From NCBI GenBank assembly GCA_028279445.1, contig JANQNT010000028.1, positions 20,518 to 84,517 of the forward strand: 64,000 nucleotides of DNA. Reading direction: 5' to 3'. This stretch comes from Tepidamorphaceae bacterium. Lineage in GTDB: Bacteria > Pseudomonadota > Alphaproteobacteria > Rhizobiales > Tepidamorphaceae. Below the pieces are notes generated by a model. It made no database searches. It saw only the letters and a list, made by a program, of their open reading frames with translations, and was not told where the DNA came from. Within the stretch, counting starts at the first letter, position 1; every line of letters begins with the position of its first letter. This document shows, piece by piece, positions 55,989 to 63,968 of the stretch. Both the position numbers and the translations under genes were made by a program.

Positions 55989-56007
55989 TGCGGGGAAGCG
56001 GGTGATG
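55968..56007. terminator. 18-bp perfect hairpin overlapping the ALDH stop codon
   Basis: Arms CATCACCCGCTTCCCCGC (55968-55985) and GCGGGGAAGCGGGTGATG (55990-56007) are exact complements around a TGAT loop that includes the stop codon. The left arm encodes the last residues HHPLPR. No U-tract follows. The convergent coxG-like gene ends 60 bp further on, so it may separate the two transcripts. Confidence 0.7.
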
Positions 56008-56067
56008 CCGACCTTCTCTCGCTATCCGGCCTGAAACCGCATCGGCCGGGGCGGTTGGCGAGCCGGG

Positions 56068-56679
56068 TCATGCCCGGGCAAACAGCTTTCTGAACCAGTC
56101 CCTGACGACTGCCGCAATCAGGCTCAGCGCATTGAGCTCATTTGCGCCTTGCGGGCGCTCGGCCGCCGTCGGCGCCTGCGCTGCATCGGTGTGCGATGCG
56201 TTCGCGCCGGAAGCAGCCGGGTCGCGTGCAGCTAGTTCGGCCTCAAGATTGGCCGCAAAATCCTTCGTCAGCCTGGCAGCAACCGCCTCGACCACGCCGC
56301 CGCGCGAAAACTGGGCCAGTGCGCCCGAGAGCGTATAGGTCACAGACACAACGACCCGCGTGGCTGCGCCATTATCGGCCTCCTCGAGAACGTATCGGAC
56401 CGTTCCCTTGGCCCGGGAGCCCTGGTTCTTGTCGAGACCAAGGCCCTTGATCGTGCCGGCGAAATCATCCTCGTTGCGTTCGATATCTGCCTCGCCGTGG
56501 AAATTGGCCTTGATCGGTCCGAGCTTGACGGTCATCCGGCCCTTGACATGATCTTCCCTGGGCGGATCGGTCAGCGCGGCGCCAGGCAGACATCCGGCAA
56601 CCGTTTCCAGGTCCTTGAATGTGGCCCAGACCGTCTTGCGCGGCCGTGCCACAACGAATTCCTGCTTGATTTCAGCCAC
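56068..56679 (-). CDS. CoxG-like SRPBCC family protein
   Basis: A 203-aa protein. Residues about 1-150 are the CoxG (carbon monoxide dehydrogenase subunit G) fold: KQEFVVARPRKTVWATFKDLE, CLPGAALTDPPREDHVKGRM, KLGPIKANFHGEADI. A low-complexity Ala/Thr linker leads to a C-terminal amphipathic tail (LSLIAAVVRDWFRKLFARA) that could attach to the membrane, as shown for CoxG of CO dehydrogenase. It is the last gene after DctP-Q-M and lies 3.4 kb from the CoxM-S-L genes it presumably serves. The nearby molybdenum enzyme is not a CODH, so the role is likely recruitment of that enzyme to the membrane. Confidence 0.88.
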   Translation of the reverse strand: MAEIKQEFVVARPRKTVWATFKDLETVAGCLPGAALTDPPREDHVKGRMTVKLGPIKANFHGEADIERNEDDFAGTIKGLGLDKNQGSRAKGTVRYVLEEADNGAATRVVVSVTYTLSGALAQFSRGGVVEAVAARLTKDFAANLEAELAARDPAASGANASHTDAAQAPTAAERPQGANELNALSLIAAVVRDWFRKLFARA

Positions 56680-56710
56680 GTGTCCCTTCCTTGCGTTCGA
56701 CCGGTCGCCA

Positions 56711-56806
56711 GATCATCCTGTGTTTGGGTTGCCTCAACCCAGACACAGAAAAGATGATCGATTCTATAGAGTTAGAGCATGACCTGCGCCCTCAACCCAT
56801 CATGCT
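56711..56806. repeat. Dispersed palindromic element, copy B, between dctM and coxG-like gene
   Basis: Stem 1 has outer arms GATCATC (56711-56717) and GATGATC (56753-56759) and inner arms CTGTGTTTGGGTTG (56718-56731) and CAACCCAGACACAG (56735-56748), with one G-T wobble. Stem 2 pairs AGCATGA (56776-56782) with TCATGCT (56800-56806), crossing the dctM stop. The segment 56711-56790 aligns with the reverse complement of 10459-10560; stem positions differ in pairs so that base pairing is kept. Confidence 0.75.
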
Positions 56807-58111
56807 GGGCAGGGCGAGTACGATCTGCGGAAACATGATCATCAGGGCCATCAGGAACAGATTGATCAGAATGAAGGGAATGGCTGCCTGGTAGATATCT
56901 CCGATCGAGACATCGGGCGGGGCTATGCCCTTCATGACAAACAGCGACAGCCCGAATGGCGGCGTGATGGTCGCCATCTCCAGATTGAGCATCATGATGG
57001 TTCCGAACCAGATCGGATCCCATCCCAGGGCCTCGATGATCGGCAGGAAAATCGGAATCGTCACCAGCACGATCGATGTCTGCTCGAGAAACATGCCGAG
57101 CACCATCACGACCAGTTGCATCAATATCAGCAGGACAATGGGATGGACCGGCAGTTCGGTCGCAAAGCTGGTGATGGCCGATGTCACGCCGGTGAAGCTC
57201 AGGAGCTGGCTGAAGCCGGCCGACCCGGTCAGGATGATCATGATCATGACCGACAGTGCGGTGGCCGAGGCGACCGCCTTACGGGCAATCTCCAGGTTGA
57301 GATAGCCATAGAGTCCGGCCAGCACGCATGTGACGAACGTGCCGATCGCCGCCGCCTCGGTGGGCGTTGCCACGCCGAAGAAGATCGCCAGTATGACGAA
57401 AACGATGATCAGGACCGGCGGAACGAGGTGGACGAAGGTATCGCGCAGGCGCGTGCGCATCGGCACCGGCTCGATTTCATAGGCTGGCGCCAGCTCGGGG
57501 TTCAGCGCACAGCGTATGATCACATAGGTCGCATAAAGCACCGCCAGCGTCAGGCCGGGAACGATGATCGCGACAAGCATCTTGGCGACGGAAAACCCGC
57601 CAAGGCTCGCCAGCACGATCGCCAGCGTGCTCGGCGGAATGAGGATGGCGAGACTGCCGCTGGCCAGGATCGGGCCAATCGACATCGATTTGGCATAGGC
57701 CCTTTCGCGCATTTCCGGCAACAGCGCCGAACCCAGGATGGCCACGCTGCCCATCGCAACGCCGGTCAGCGCGCCGAGCACAGCACCCGTCATGATGGCA
57801 AGAACGGCAAGGCGCCCGGCGAGGAAACCGATCCAGTGGTCGAGAACGTCGATCATCTTCCGGGCAATACCCGAATAAAACATGACCGCGCCCATCAGAA
57901 TGAACATGGGAATCGGGACCAACACGAAGGTCGAGATCGAGCTCTCCATGCTCATGACCAACTGGCTGAACCCGGTGGTGCCGCCCCACAGAAAGAAGAC
58001 GCCAACCATGTTGACCAAAAGGAAGGAGAAGGCGACCGGCAGGCCGATCAGCAGCAGGAAACTCAGTCCCGCGAAGAAGGCCAGGAGAAAATGCCACCAT
58101 TCCATATCCAT
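56792..58111 (-). CDS. dctM: TRAP transporter large permease (DctM)
   Basis: A 439-aa membrane protein with about 12-13 hydrophobic segments: FLLAFFAGLSFLLLIGLPVAF, GFSQLVMSMESSISTFVLVPIPMFILMGAVM, SGSLAILIPPSTLAIVLA and GMFLEQTSIVLVTIPIFLPI, all typical of DctM. It is the Na+-coupled transport subunit working with DctP and DctQ. The gene starts 6 bp after dctQ. The ligand is not evident but is expected to be an organic acid used by the adjoining catabolic genes. Confidence 0.93.
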   Translation of the reverse strand: MDMEWWHFLLAFFAGLSFLLLIGLPVAFSFLLVNMVGVFFLWGGTTGFSQLVMSMESSISTFVLVPIPMFILMGAVMFYSGIARKMIDVLDHWIGFLAGRLAVLAIMTGAVLGALTGVAMGSVAILGSALLPEMRERAYAKSMSIGPILASGSLAILIPPSTLAIVLASLGGFSVAKMLVAIIVPGLTLAVLYATYVIIRCALNPELAPAYEIEPVPMRTRLRDTFVHLVPPVLIIVFVILAIFFGVATPTEAAAIGTFVTCVLAGLYGYLNLEIARKAVASATALSVMIMIILTGSAGFSQLLSFTGVTSAITSFATELPVHPIVLLILMQLVVMVLGMFLEQTSIVLVTIPIFLPIIEALGWDPIWFGTIMMLNLEMATITPPFGLSLFVMKGIAPPDVSIGDIYQAAIPFILINLFLMALMIMFPQIVLALPSMMG

Positions 58112-58117
58112 GTTTCG

Positions 58118-58636
58118 TCAGGCCCCCAGGGCAGGTTCATTGTTATCGTTGGCGTCGGCGCCGCGGGCCGCCGCCAGGGCGCGGCGCAGGAATTCGATAC
58201 CCAGGACGAAGGCACCGACCGGAATCGGGATCAGGCCGATGGCCCGCGGAATCTCGATCGCCTGAACGACCATGATGCCCCGCTCGATCGATGTCTGGAC
58301 TGTCAGGGCGCCGAAATAGGCGACGGTAAAACACACCGCAGCGCCGATCAGCGAGTTGATCAGGACGAGCTTGCGTCGGAACGCTGGCCTGGCGGTGATC
58401 AGGACCAGATCCACGGTCACATGGCCGTCCTGGCGCAGCACCCAAACCGCGCCAAGAAATGTCATGTAGACCATCGCGGTGCCGCTGAGCTGGTCGATGC
58501 CGATGATGCCGACGCCCAGGCCGGCCCGCATCCCGACCTTGACCACCGTCGCTACCATGACCGCGATCAGAAGCAGGCCGGCTATGACCGCGAAGAGATT
58601 GACGATGCGCGTGAACAGTTCTTCCAACAGCCGCAT
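58118..58636 (-). CDS. dctQ: TRAP transporter small permease (DctQ)
   Basis: A 172-aa protein with four membrane helices (LFAVIAGLLLIAVMVATVVKV, QLSGTAMVYMTFLGAVWVL, LVLINSLIGAAVCFTVAYFGAL, IPIPVGAFVLGIEFLRRAL). The EIPRAIGLIPIPVGAFVLG segment matches DctQ. The ATG at 58636 with GGAGAAGG upstream is preferred over the ATG at 58690. It is placed between dctP and dctM. Confidence 0.9.
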   Translation of the reverse strand: MRLLEELFTRIVNLFAVIAGLLLIAVMVATVVKVGMRAGLGVGIIGIDQLSGTAMVYMTFLGAVWVLRQDGHVTVDLVLITARPAFRRKLVLINSLIGAAVCFTVAYFGALTVQTSIERGIMVVQAIEIPRAIGLIPIPVGAFVLGIEFLRRALAAARGADANDNNEPALGA

Positions 58637-58749
58637 GGGCCCTTCTCCGCGGCGGCGCCGTGTTTCGGGTTGGGTCGTGTCGGGCGGCAAGAGGCCGCAT
58701 CATCCATGACGAAGATGCGGCCCCGAGCGGTTCTTATGCGACTTCAGAC

Positions 58750-59757
58750 TCACTCGCGCCTGAGAAGACGCGCGACTTCCGCAGCCTGATCTTCCGTCAG
58801 CACTTCGGTGTAGTAGGCCCAAAGCGCATCGTCGGCAACGGTCGACCAGCGGGCGGATTCCTCTTCGCCGAGAGACAGGATCTGCATGCCGGCGGCTTTC
58901 ATCTTCTCGAGCTGTTCCTGCTCATTCTTGTGGAACCAGTCCTTGGCGAACGCCTGCGCCTCCACGACCGCCTCGAGGAGGATGTTCTGTATCTCCGGCG
59001 ACAACTTCTCCCAGACGCCGAGATTCATGGCCAGTCCGGCACCGCTGCGATACATCGGCTGACCGACCAGAAACTTGGTGACTTCTTCCCAGCCGTTGTT
59101 GGTGTAACCGTCTGCGACCGGCCAGGTGAATCCGTCCACCGTACCGCGATCGATGGCCAGGAAGATATCGCTCGGCGGCAGGGTGATCGGCTCAGCGCCG
59201 GCCGCCTCGACGAAGTGGCGAAGAAGCGGCGCGACCCGTACCTTCTTGCCCGACAGATCGTCGATCTTGCCGACCTCGAACTGGGTGCTGAGCATATGCG
59301 TCCCGACCCCAACCTCGCCGGCCGCATGGGCAAGATAGCGAACGCCCTTCTCAGCGAACATCTTCACAAGGAATTCATAGATCTCCGACCCCGGCCCGCC
59401 ATCAGGAACAGGCAGGCTGGACAGCTCGGTGAAATCGCCGCCGGGGACAACACCGGCCCAGTAGTTCGGCGCGCCATACCAGACATCGAAGACGCCATTC
59501 ACAAGCGCCTCGGGCTGATCAAAGATCGGCACGACATTGGAGTGGCCCACATACTCGATCTGGACCTTGCCCTCGCCGATCCGATTGACGACTTCCATGA
59601 ACTTATTGCCGATTTCGGCGGTTGGAGACGGTCCGATCGGGAACGACCCGACCATCCTGAGGTTCACCTGCTCCTGCGCATTGCCGATGGTGACGGCGCC
59701 CAGCAAGGCCGCGCCGCCGATCAGTGCGGCAAACGTCCTTGTTGCTAATCTGATCAT
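58750..59757 (-). CDS. dctP: TRAP transporter substrate-binding protein (DctP)
   Basis: A 335-aa periplasmic receptor. The Sec signal RLATRTFAALIGGAALLGAV is cut after GNA. The mature chain has the DctP core: FPIGPSPTAEIGNKFMEVVN, VWYGAPNYWAGVVPGGDFTE, LSGKKVRVAPLLRHFVEAAG (helix with Arg contacting the carboxylate), and GTVDGFTWPVADGYTN. The conserved Arg suggests an organic anion ligand. Start at 59757 with GGGAGAAC upstream. It leads the dctPQM-coxG operon and is divergent from coxMSL. Confidence 0.93.
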   Translation of the reverse strand: MIRLATRTFAALIGGAALLGAVTIGNAQEQVNLRMVGSFPIGPSPTAEIGNKFMEVVNRIGEGKVQIEYVGHSNVVPIFDQPEALVNGVFDVWYGAPNYWAGVVPGGDFTELSSLPVPDGGPGSEIYEFLVKMFAEKGVRYLAHAAGEVGVGTHMLSTQFEVGKIDDLSGKKVRVAPLLRHFVEAAGAEPITLPPSDIFLAIDRGTVDGFTWPVADGYTNNGWEEVTKFLVGQPMYRSGAGLAMNLGVWEKLSPEIQNILLEAVVEAQAFAKDWFHKNEQEQLEKMKAAGMQILSLGEEESARWSTVADDALWAYYTEVLTEDQAAEVARLLRRE

Positions 59758-59891
59758 CTTGTTCTCCCTCTTTATAATAATCATCTCGCAAAGCCCGCAG
59801 TGGAGGCCGCCCTGTCTTGCCACTCCGCTGCTCCAAACCAATGCCGGCCGCTCGACACGACACAATCATGTAATACGGTATCTATTTTTTT

Positions 59892-59922
59892 GTCTACAAT
59901 CTTTTTATGATTGCATACAAAT
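59892..59922. promoter_or_regulatory. Paired TTGTCTACAA / TTGCATACAA operators
   Basis: TTGTCTACAA (59892-59901) and TTGCATACAA (59913-59922) lie in an AT-rich stretch between divergent dctP and coxM. They form an inverted repeat (12-nt arms, 10 of 12 matching, 7-nt spacer). Their centres are 21 bp apart, two helical turns, so two regulator dimers could bind one face. They match the site at 54439-54448. Confidence 0.55.
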
Positions 59923-60034
59923 TAGGCGATCGCTACGGTCATCATCAGATTGCGGACATGGCCAGCAAGAGATGCTTCCAAGCCTGCCGGCGATTGCCTT
60001 TGACGGGAGATATGATCGCCATTGAGATGTGTTG

Positions 60035-60904
60035 ATGAAACCGACGGCATTTGAGTATCACCGGCCCGACACCCTTGAGCGGGCGCTGTCGCTGCTGGCG
60101 CAATTCGGCGATGATGGCCGGCCGATTGCCGGTGGGCAGAGCCTGGTGCCGATGATGAATCTGCGGCTTGCCCGCCCGCTCCATCTGGTCGACATCAACG
60201 GCTTGGCGCTTTGCGACATCGACCAACAGGACAATGTGGTGCGGATCGGCGCCCTCGTGCGCCACGAAACCCATCTCCGCGACCCCCTCATCGCCAGGCA
60301 TTTTCCCGCCCTTGTCGAAGGTGTGCGCGCCATCGGCCATCCGACAATCCGTCGCAACGGAACGCTCGGCGGAAGCCTGGCTCATTGCGACCCGACCGCC
60401 GAATTGCCGCTCCTGTGCATGCTTCACGATGGCGCGATCGTCGTTGCATCGAGCAATGGAGAACGCCGGATTGCCGCCACCGACTTCTTCGAGGGCGCTT
60501 ACATGACAGCGCTCGAAGCAGGAGAGATGATCGTCGCGGCCGAACTGCCCGTGCCGGGCGGAGCCCATGCGGGCGCGTTCGAGGAGATGGCGGAACGCAA
60601 GGGTGACTTTGCAATCGCGGCCGCGGGAGTCGTGCTCGGACACGAAAACGGCCGGATCACCGGGGCGAAAGTAGCCTGTTCCGGCGCCGCGCAGGCCCCG
60701 ATGCGTGCCAGGCCGGTGGAGCAGGCCCTGAACGGGGCCGATCTTGCAAGCCCTGGGGCGGCGGCAGTGATTGCCGGCTTCCTGGAAACCATGGACCCGC
60801 CCGGTGACCATGCTGCCAGCGCGCCCTATCGGCGCGCCCTGATCGGCGAACTCATCGATCGTGCCATGACAAAAGCCTGCCGGCGCGCACTGGAAGCGTC
60901 ATGA
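60035..60904 (+). CDS. coxM: Molybdenum hydroxylase FAD-binding (medium) subunit
   Basis: A 289-aa CoxM/CutM-type FAD protein. The pyrophosphate loops are AGGQSLVPMMNLRLARP (about 33-49) and TIRRNGTLGGSLAHCDPTAELP (about 109-130), and the C-terminal CO_deh_flav domain follows. It passes electrons from the 2Fe-2S subunit to an acceptor. The ATG at 60035 is taken as the start (GTG at 60029 and TTG at 60032 are alternatives). It overlaps coxS by 4 bp. Gene order M-S-L is that of CODH and related hydroxylases. Confidence 0.93.
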   Translation: MKPTAFEYHRPDTLERALSLLAQFGDDGRPIAGGQSLVPMMNLRLARPLHLVDINGLALCDIDQQDNVVRIGALVRHETHLRDPLIARHFPALVEGVRAIGHPTIRRNGTLGGSLAHCDPTAELPLLCMLHDGAIVVASSNGERRIAATDFFEGAYMTALEAGEMIVAAELPVPGGAHAGAFEEMAERKGDFAIAAAGVVLGHENGRITGAKVACSGAAQAPMRARPVEQALNGADLASPGAAAVIAGFLETMDPPGDHAASAPYRRALIGELIDRAMTKACRRALEAS

Positions 60905-61395
60905 TAACGATCACGCTTGAGGTCAATGACGTCAGCCGCCGTGTGCAGGTCGAACCCAGGCGCCTCCTGGCCGATGTTCTGCGGGAGCAGTTCGGTCTGT
61001 CGGGCGTTCATATCGGCTGCGCGCAGGGTGCATGCGGCTGCTGCACCGTCCATGTTGAGGGAACGCCGCGCCTGTCCTGCCTGACCTTTGCCGTCCAGTG
61101 CGACGGAAAGGCCATCAAGACCATCGAAAGCGTCGGCGGGAGCAAGGCCGAGCACATGCTGCAGACAGCTTTCCGCACCGAACACGGCCTGCAATGCGGC
61201 TATTGCACGCCAGGATTCATCATGACGCTGATGCCGTTCGTCGAGCAGATGACCGGGGAACGCAGAATGCCGGACGAGGCCGAGATCCGCGAAGCGATGA
61301 GCGGAAACATCTGCCGATGTACCGGCTATCACGGCATCGTGGCGGCCGTGCGCAAGGCAATCGCAGACAGCCTGGAGGACACCGAACGGCCATGA
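60901..61395 (+). CDS. coxS: Molybdenum hydroxylase 2Fe-2S (small) subunit
   Basis: A 164-aa protein with a ferredoxin-like [2Fe-2S] site GCAQGACGCCTVHVEG (about 40-55, plus Cys at RLSC) and a helical [2Fe-2S] site CGYCTPGFIMTLMPF and NICRCTGYHGIV. It carries electrons from the molybdenum centre in CoxL to FAD in CoxM. It overlaps both neighbours by 4 bp. Confidence 0.95.
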   Translation: MITITLEVNDVSRRVQVEPRRLLADVLREQFGLSGVHIGCAQGACGCCTVHVEGTPRLSCLTFAVQCDGKAIKTIESVGGSKAEHMLQTAFRTEHGLQCGYCTPGFIMTLMPFVEQMTGERRMPDEAEIREAMSGNICRCTGYHGIVAAVRKAIADSLEDTERP

Positions 61396-63746
61396 CCGGG
61401 CACGCGGAACGGCCAAAGCACATCGGCGCACGCATCCAGCGCCTGGAGGACACGCGGCTGTTGTCGGGATCGGCACGCTATATCGACGACGTCGTGTTGC
61501 CGGACTGCCTGCATCTGCGCTTCGTGCGATCGGAACTGGCCCATGCGCGGATCATCGAGATCGACACTGCGGCGCTCGACGATATCGGCTTCCCCGTCCA
61601 GGTTTTTTCCGCCGCCGACATCGGTGAATTGTCGATCAAGGCGCATCAGGACTTCCCGGAGATGCAACGCTCCGAGCAGCCGCTTCTGGCGCGTGACAAG
61701 GTGCGCTTCGTCGGCGAGGCCGTCGCGGCTGTTCTGGCCGAAGATGCCTATCTGGCCGAAGATGCCGCCGAAGCGGTTTTCGTCGACTACGAGCCGCTTG
61801 ATCCCGTCGTCTCCATGAGCCAGGCGCGCGATCCGGCCGCACCAACCCTCTTCGAGGGATGGCGCGACAATGTCTTTGTCGAGCGGCAGATGAAAGGTGG
61901 CGATATCGACGAGGCCCGTGCCCAGGCGGCCCATGTGATCCGGCGCACCTACACCACCCAGCGCCAGGCCGGTGTGCCCATGGAGGGGCGCGGCGTTGCC
62001 GCCCAGTTCGACCCGGCCAGCGGCGTCCTGACCGTGTGGTCGTCCACCCAGATACCGCATCTTGTGCGAACCTACATCGCCGAGGAACTGGAACTGCCCG
62101 AATCACGGCTGCGCGTCGTCGCGCCTGATGTCGGCGGCGGCTTCGGCGTCAAGGGCCAGGTGTTCGCAGAAGAGGTCCTCGTCCCGTGGCTTGCCATGAC
62201 CACCGGCCGGCCAGTCAAATGGATCGAGGACCGCCGCGAACACCTGACGTCGAGCATCCACGCCCGCGACCACAGCCATACACTCGAGGCTTATGTCTCC
62301 GCCGACGGGCGCCTTCTGGGCATCAAGGCGGATATCACAGTTGATGTCGGGGCCTATTCGACCTTCCCCTTCACCGCCGCCGGCGATCCCGGCATGGCCG
62401 CCAAGGTCCTGCCCGGCCCTTACGATTTCCAGCACTACCAGGCCACGTTCCGGGCACTGGCGACAAACAAGTGCCCGATCGGCACCTATCGCGGCGTCGG
62501 CCGGCCTTCCGCGGTATTCTCTCAGGAACGTCTGATGGACGAGATTGCCTGTGAGCTCAATCTTGATCCTGTCGAGTTCCGACTCAAGAACATCGTCCGC
62601 GCGTTTCCCTACAAGAACGCGCTCGGCTTCACCTATGATCCGGGCACATACGCACAAACCCTCGAAAAAGCGCGTGATCTTGTGGCGGCCGACCGGGCCG
62701 ACGCCGCAGCGTCGAAAGGCGACCCGGACAAGCGCATCGGCGTCGGACTGGCCTGCTTCGTGGAGCAGACCGCCCATGGCACGCCGGACTTCACGCGGCG
62801 GCGCGTACCCATCGAGACAGGTTACATCGCCGCGCGGATCGAAATGACGCCGGACGGCAAGGCGCTGGTCGACATCGGCCTGCAGAACCACGGCCAGGGC
62901 CACGAGACGACCATGGCGCAAGTGGCCGCCGACGCTCTGGGGATCGACCCGGCGGACGTCCATGTACGCCACGGCGATACATTGACGACACCCTATTCCG
63001 TCGGCACATGGGGCAGCCGCGGCGGCCCGCTGGGCGGTGGCGCCGTCCATGAAGCGGCACAGCCCATCGCCGAAAAGCTCAAGGCGATCGCCGGACACCT
63101 CCTCCAGACCGACCCACAGTCGATCGTGCTCGGGGATGGGCGGGCCTATCCGCATGATGATCCCGACCGGTACATTGCGATCGCCTGTCTGGCCCGCGCC
63201 GCGCTGCGCAACGTCGATCAGCTCCCGCCGGGCATGGCGCCGGGCCTTGAAAGCAGCCACGCGCTCGATGGCCCGCGTGACGGCACATACTCCAACGCGG
63301 TCCATGTCGCCGTGGTGGAGATCGACCTCAAGAGCGCCAAGATGGTGCTGAAGCGGTTCGTCGTCGTTGAGGATTGCGGCACGATCCTGAACCCGTTGAT
63401 CGTCGACGGCCAGATCCACGGTGGCGTCGTCCAGGGCATCGGTTCGGCGATCCTCGAGCACTTCATCTATGATGACGAAGGCCAACCCCTGACGGTTACC
63501 TTCGCCGACTATCTGATGCCGCTGGCGCCGGAGATTCCGGCAATCGAAGTTCATCATTTCGAGACGCCCACACCACTGACGCCGCTCGGTGCCAAGGGGC
63601 TGGGGGAAGGGGGCGCGATCGGCCCGGCTGCCGCAATCGGCAATGCCGTCGCCAATGCTCTTGATCTTGATGTGACCGGTACGCCTCTCAACGCCAATGC
63701 GCTGTGGCACCTGATCGGCAAATGCCGCGACAAGAGCAGCGAATAG
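61392..63746 (+). CDS. Xanthine-dehydrogenase-family molybdopterin-binding large subunit (not CODH form I)
   Basis: A 784-aa catalytic subunit. The N-terminal a/b hammerhead (KHIGARIQRLEDTRLLSGSA) is followed by the molybdopterin cytosine dinucleotide-binding domain (PDVGGGFGVKGQVFAEE, then GQGHETTMAQVAADALG) and the catalytic Glu in GLGEGGAIGPAAAIGNA near the C-terminus. The active-site loop is TYRGVGRPSA (about 365-374). CO-oxidising form I enzymes have AYxCSFR there, so the Cu-binding Cys is absent. Many form II-like hydroxylases have AYRGAGR. It most likely hydroxylates an aromatic, heterocyclic or aldehyde substrate. It needs XdhC/CoxDEF-like maturation genes, which are not in the window. 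Start at 61392 by 4-bp overlap with coxS. Confidence 0.92.
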   Translation: MTGHAERPKHIGARIQRLEDTRLLSGSARYIDDVVLPDCLHLRFVRSELAHARIIEIDTAALDDIGFPVQVFSAADIGELSIKAHQDFPEMQRSEQPLLARDKVRFVGEAVAAVLAEDAYLAEDAAEAVFVDYEPLDPVVSMSQARDPAAPTLFEGWRDNVFVERQMKGGDIDEARAQAAHVIRRTYTTQRQAGVPMEGRGVAAQFDPASGVLTVWSSTQIPHLVRTYIAEELELPESRLRVVAPDVGGGFGVKGQVFAEEVLVPWLAMTTGRPVKWIEDRREHLTSSIHARDHSHTLEAYVSADGRLLGIKADITVDVGAYSTFPFTAAGDPGMAAKVLPGPYDFQHYQATFRALATNKCPIGTYRGVGRPSAVFSQERLMDEIACELNLDPVEFRLKNIVRAFPYKNALGFTYDPGTYAQTLEKARDLVAADRADAAASKGDPDKRIGVGLACFVEQTAHGTPDFTRRRVPIETGYIAARIEMTPDGKALVDIGLQNHGQGHETTMAQVAADALGIDPADVHVRHGDTLTTPYSVGTWGSRGGPLGGGAVHEAAQPIAEKLKAIAGHLLQTDPQSIVLGDGRAYPHDDPDRYIAIACLARAALRNVDQLPPGMAPGLESSHALDGPRDGTYSNAVHVAVVEIDLKSAKMVLKRFVVVEDCGTILNPLIVDGQIHGGVVQGIGSAILEHFIYDDEGQPLTVTFADYLMPLAPEIPAIEVHHFETPTPLTPLGAKGLGEGGAIGPAAAIGNAVANALDLDVTGTPLNANALWHLIGKCRDKSSE

Positions 63747-63764
63747 GCTGCATCGACATTCAAG
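63744..63764 (+). repeat. TAGGCTGCATCGACATTCAAG dispersed motif, copy 3
   Basis: A diverged third copy of the motif at 39762 and 41041. As with copy 2, its TAG is the stop codon of the gene before it. Downstream sequences of the three copies are unrelated. Confidence 0.5.
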
Positions 63765-63894
63765 TCCCCGGCGCGGTGAGCTTTGAAAGAGAAAGTCCGA
63801 ACGCATGCCACGACCCGCGACTGCAGGCCCGGCCGAGAGGCCGCCCTCGCGGCGTCATCGAACGTGAGTGAGATCGGCGTGAGCGGAATGATGG

Positions 63895-63968
63895 CGCGCC
63901 GGGGAGGATTCGAACCCCCGACCCCCAGATTCGTAGTCTGGTGCTCTATCCAGCTGAGCTACCGGCGC
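63895..63968 (-). tRNA. tRNA-Arg (anticodon ACG)
   Basis: On the minus strand the sequence folds as a cloverleaf. The acceptor stem is GCGCCGG (63968-63962) with CCGGCGC (63902-63896) and discriminator G at 63895. The D-arm is GCTC/GAGC. The anticodon stem CCAGA/TCTGG encloses loop CTACGAA, giving anticodon ACG (read as ICG after deamination). The T-arm is GGGGG-TTCGAAT-CCCCC-like. CCA is not encoded. Confidence 0.93.

Noticed and set aside
57116..58789. Plus-strand open frame opposite dctM and dctQ
   Set aside because: It is again the reverse strand of membrane protein genes, Asp/Gln/Arg-rich and without domains.
60035..63746. Interpretation as aerobic CO dehydrogenase
   Set aside because: The large subunit has TYRGVGR instead of the Cys-containing loop of form I CODH, so CO oxidation is not supported.
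62103..63806. Minus-strand open frame opposite the molybdenum hydroxylase large subunit
   Set aside because: Antisense to a gene with cofactor and active-site motifs and 4-bp coupling to coxS.
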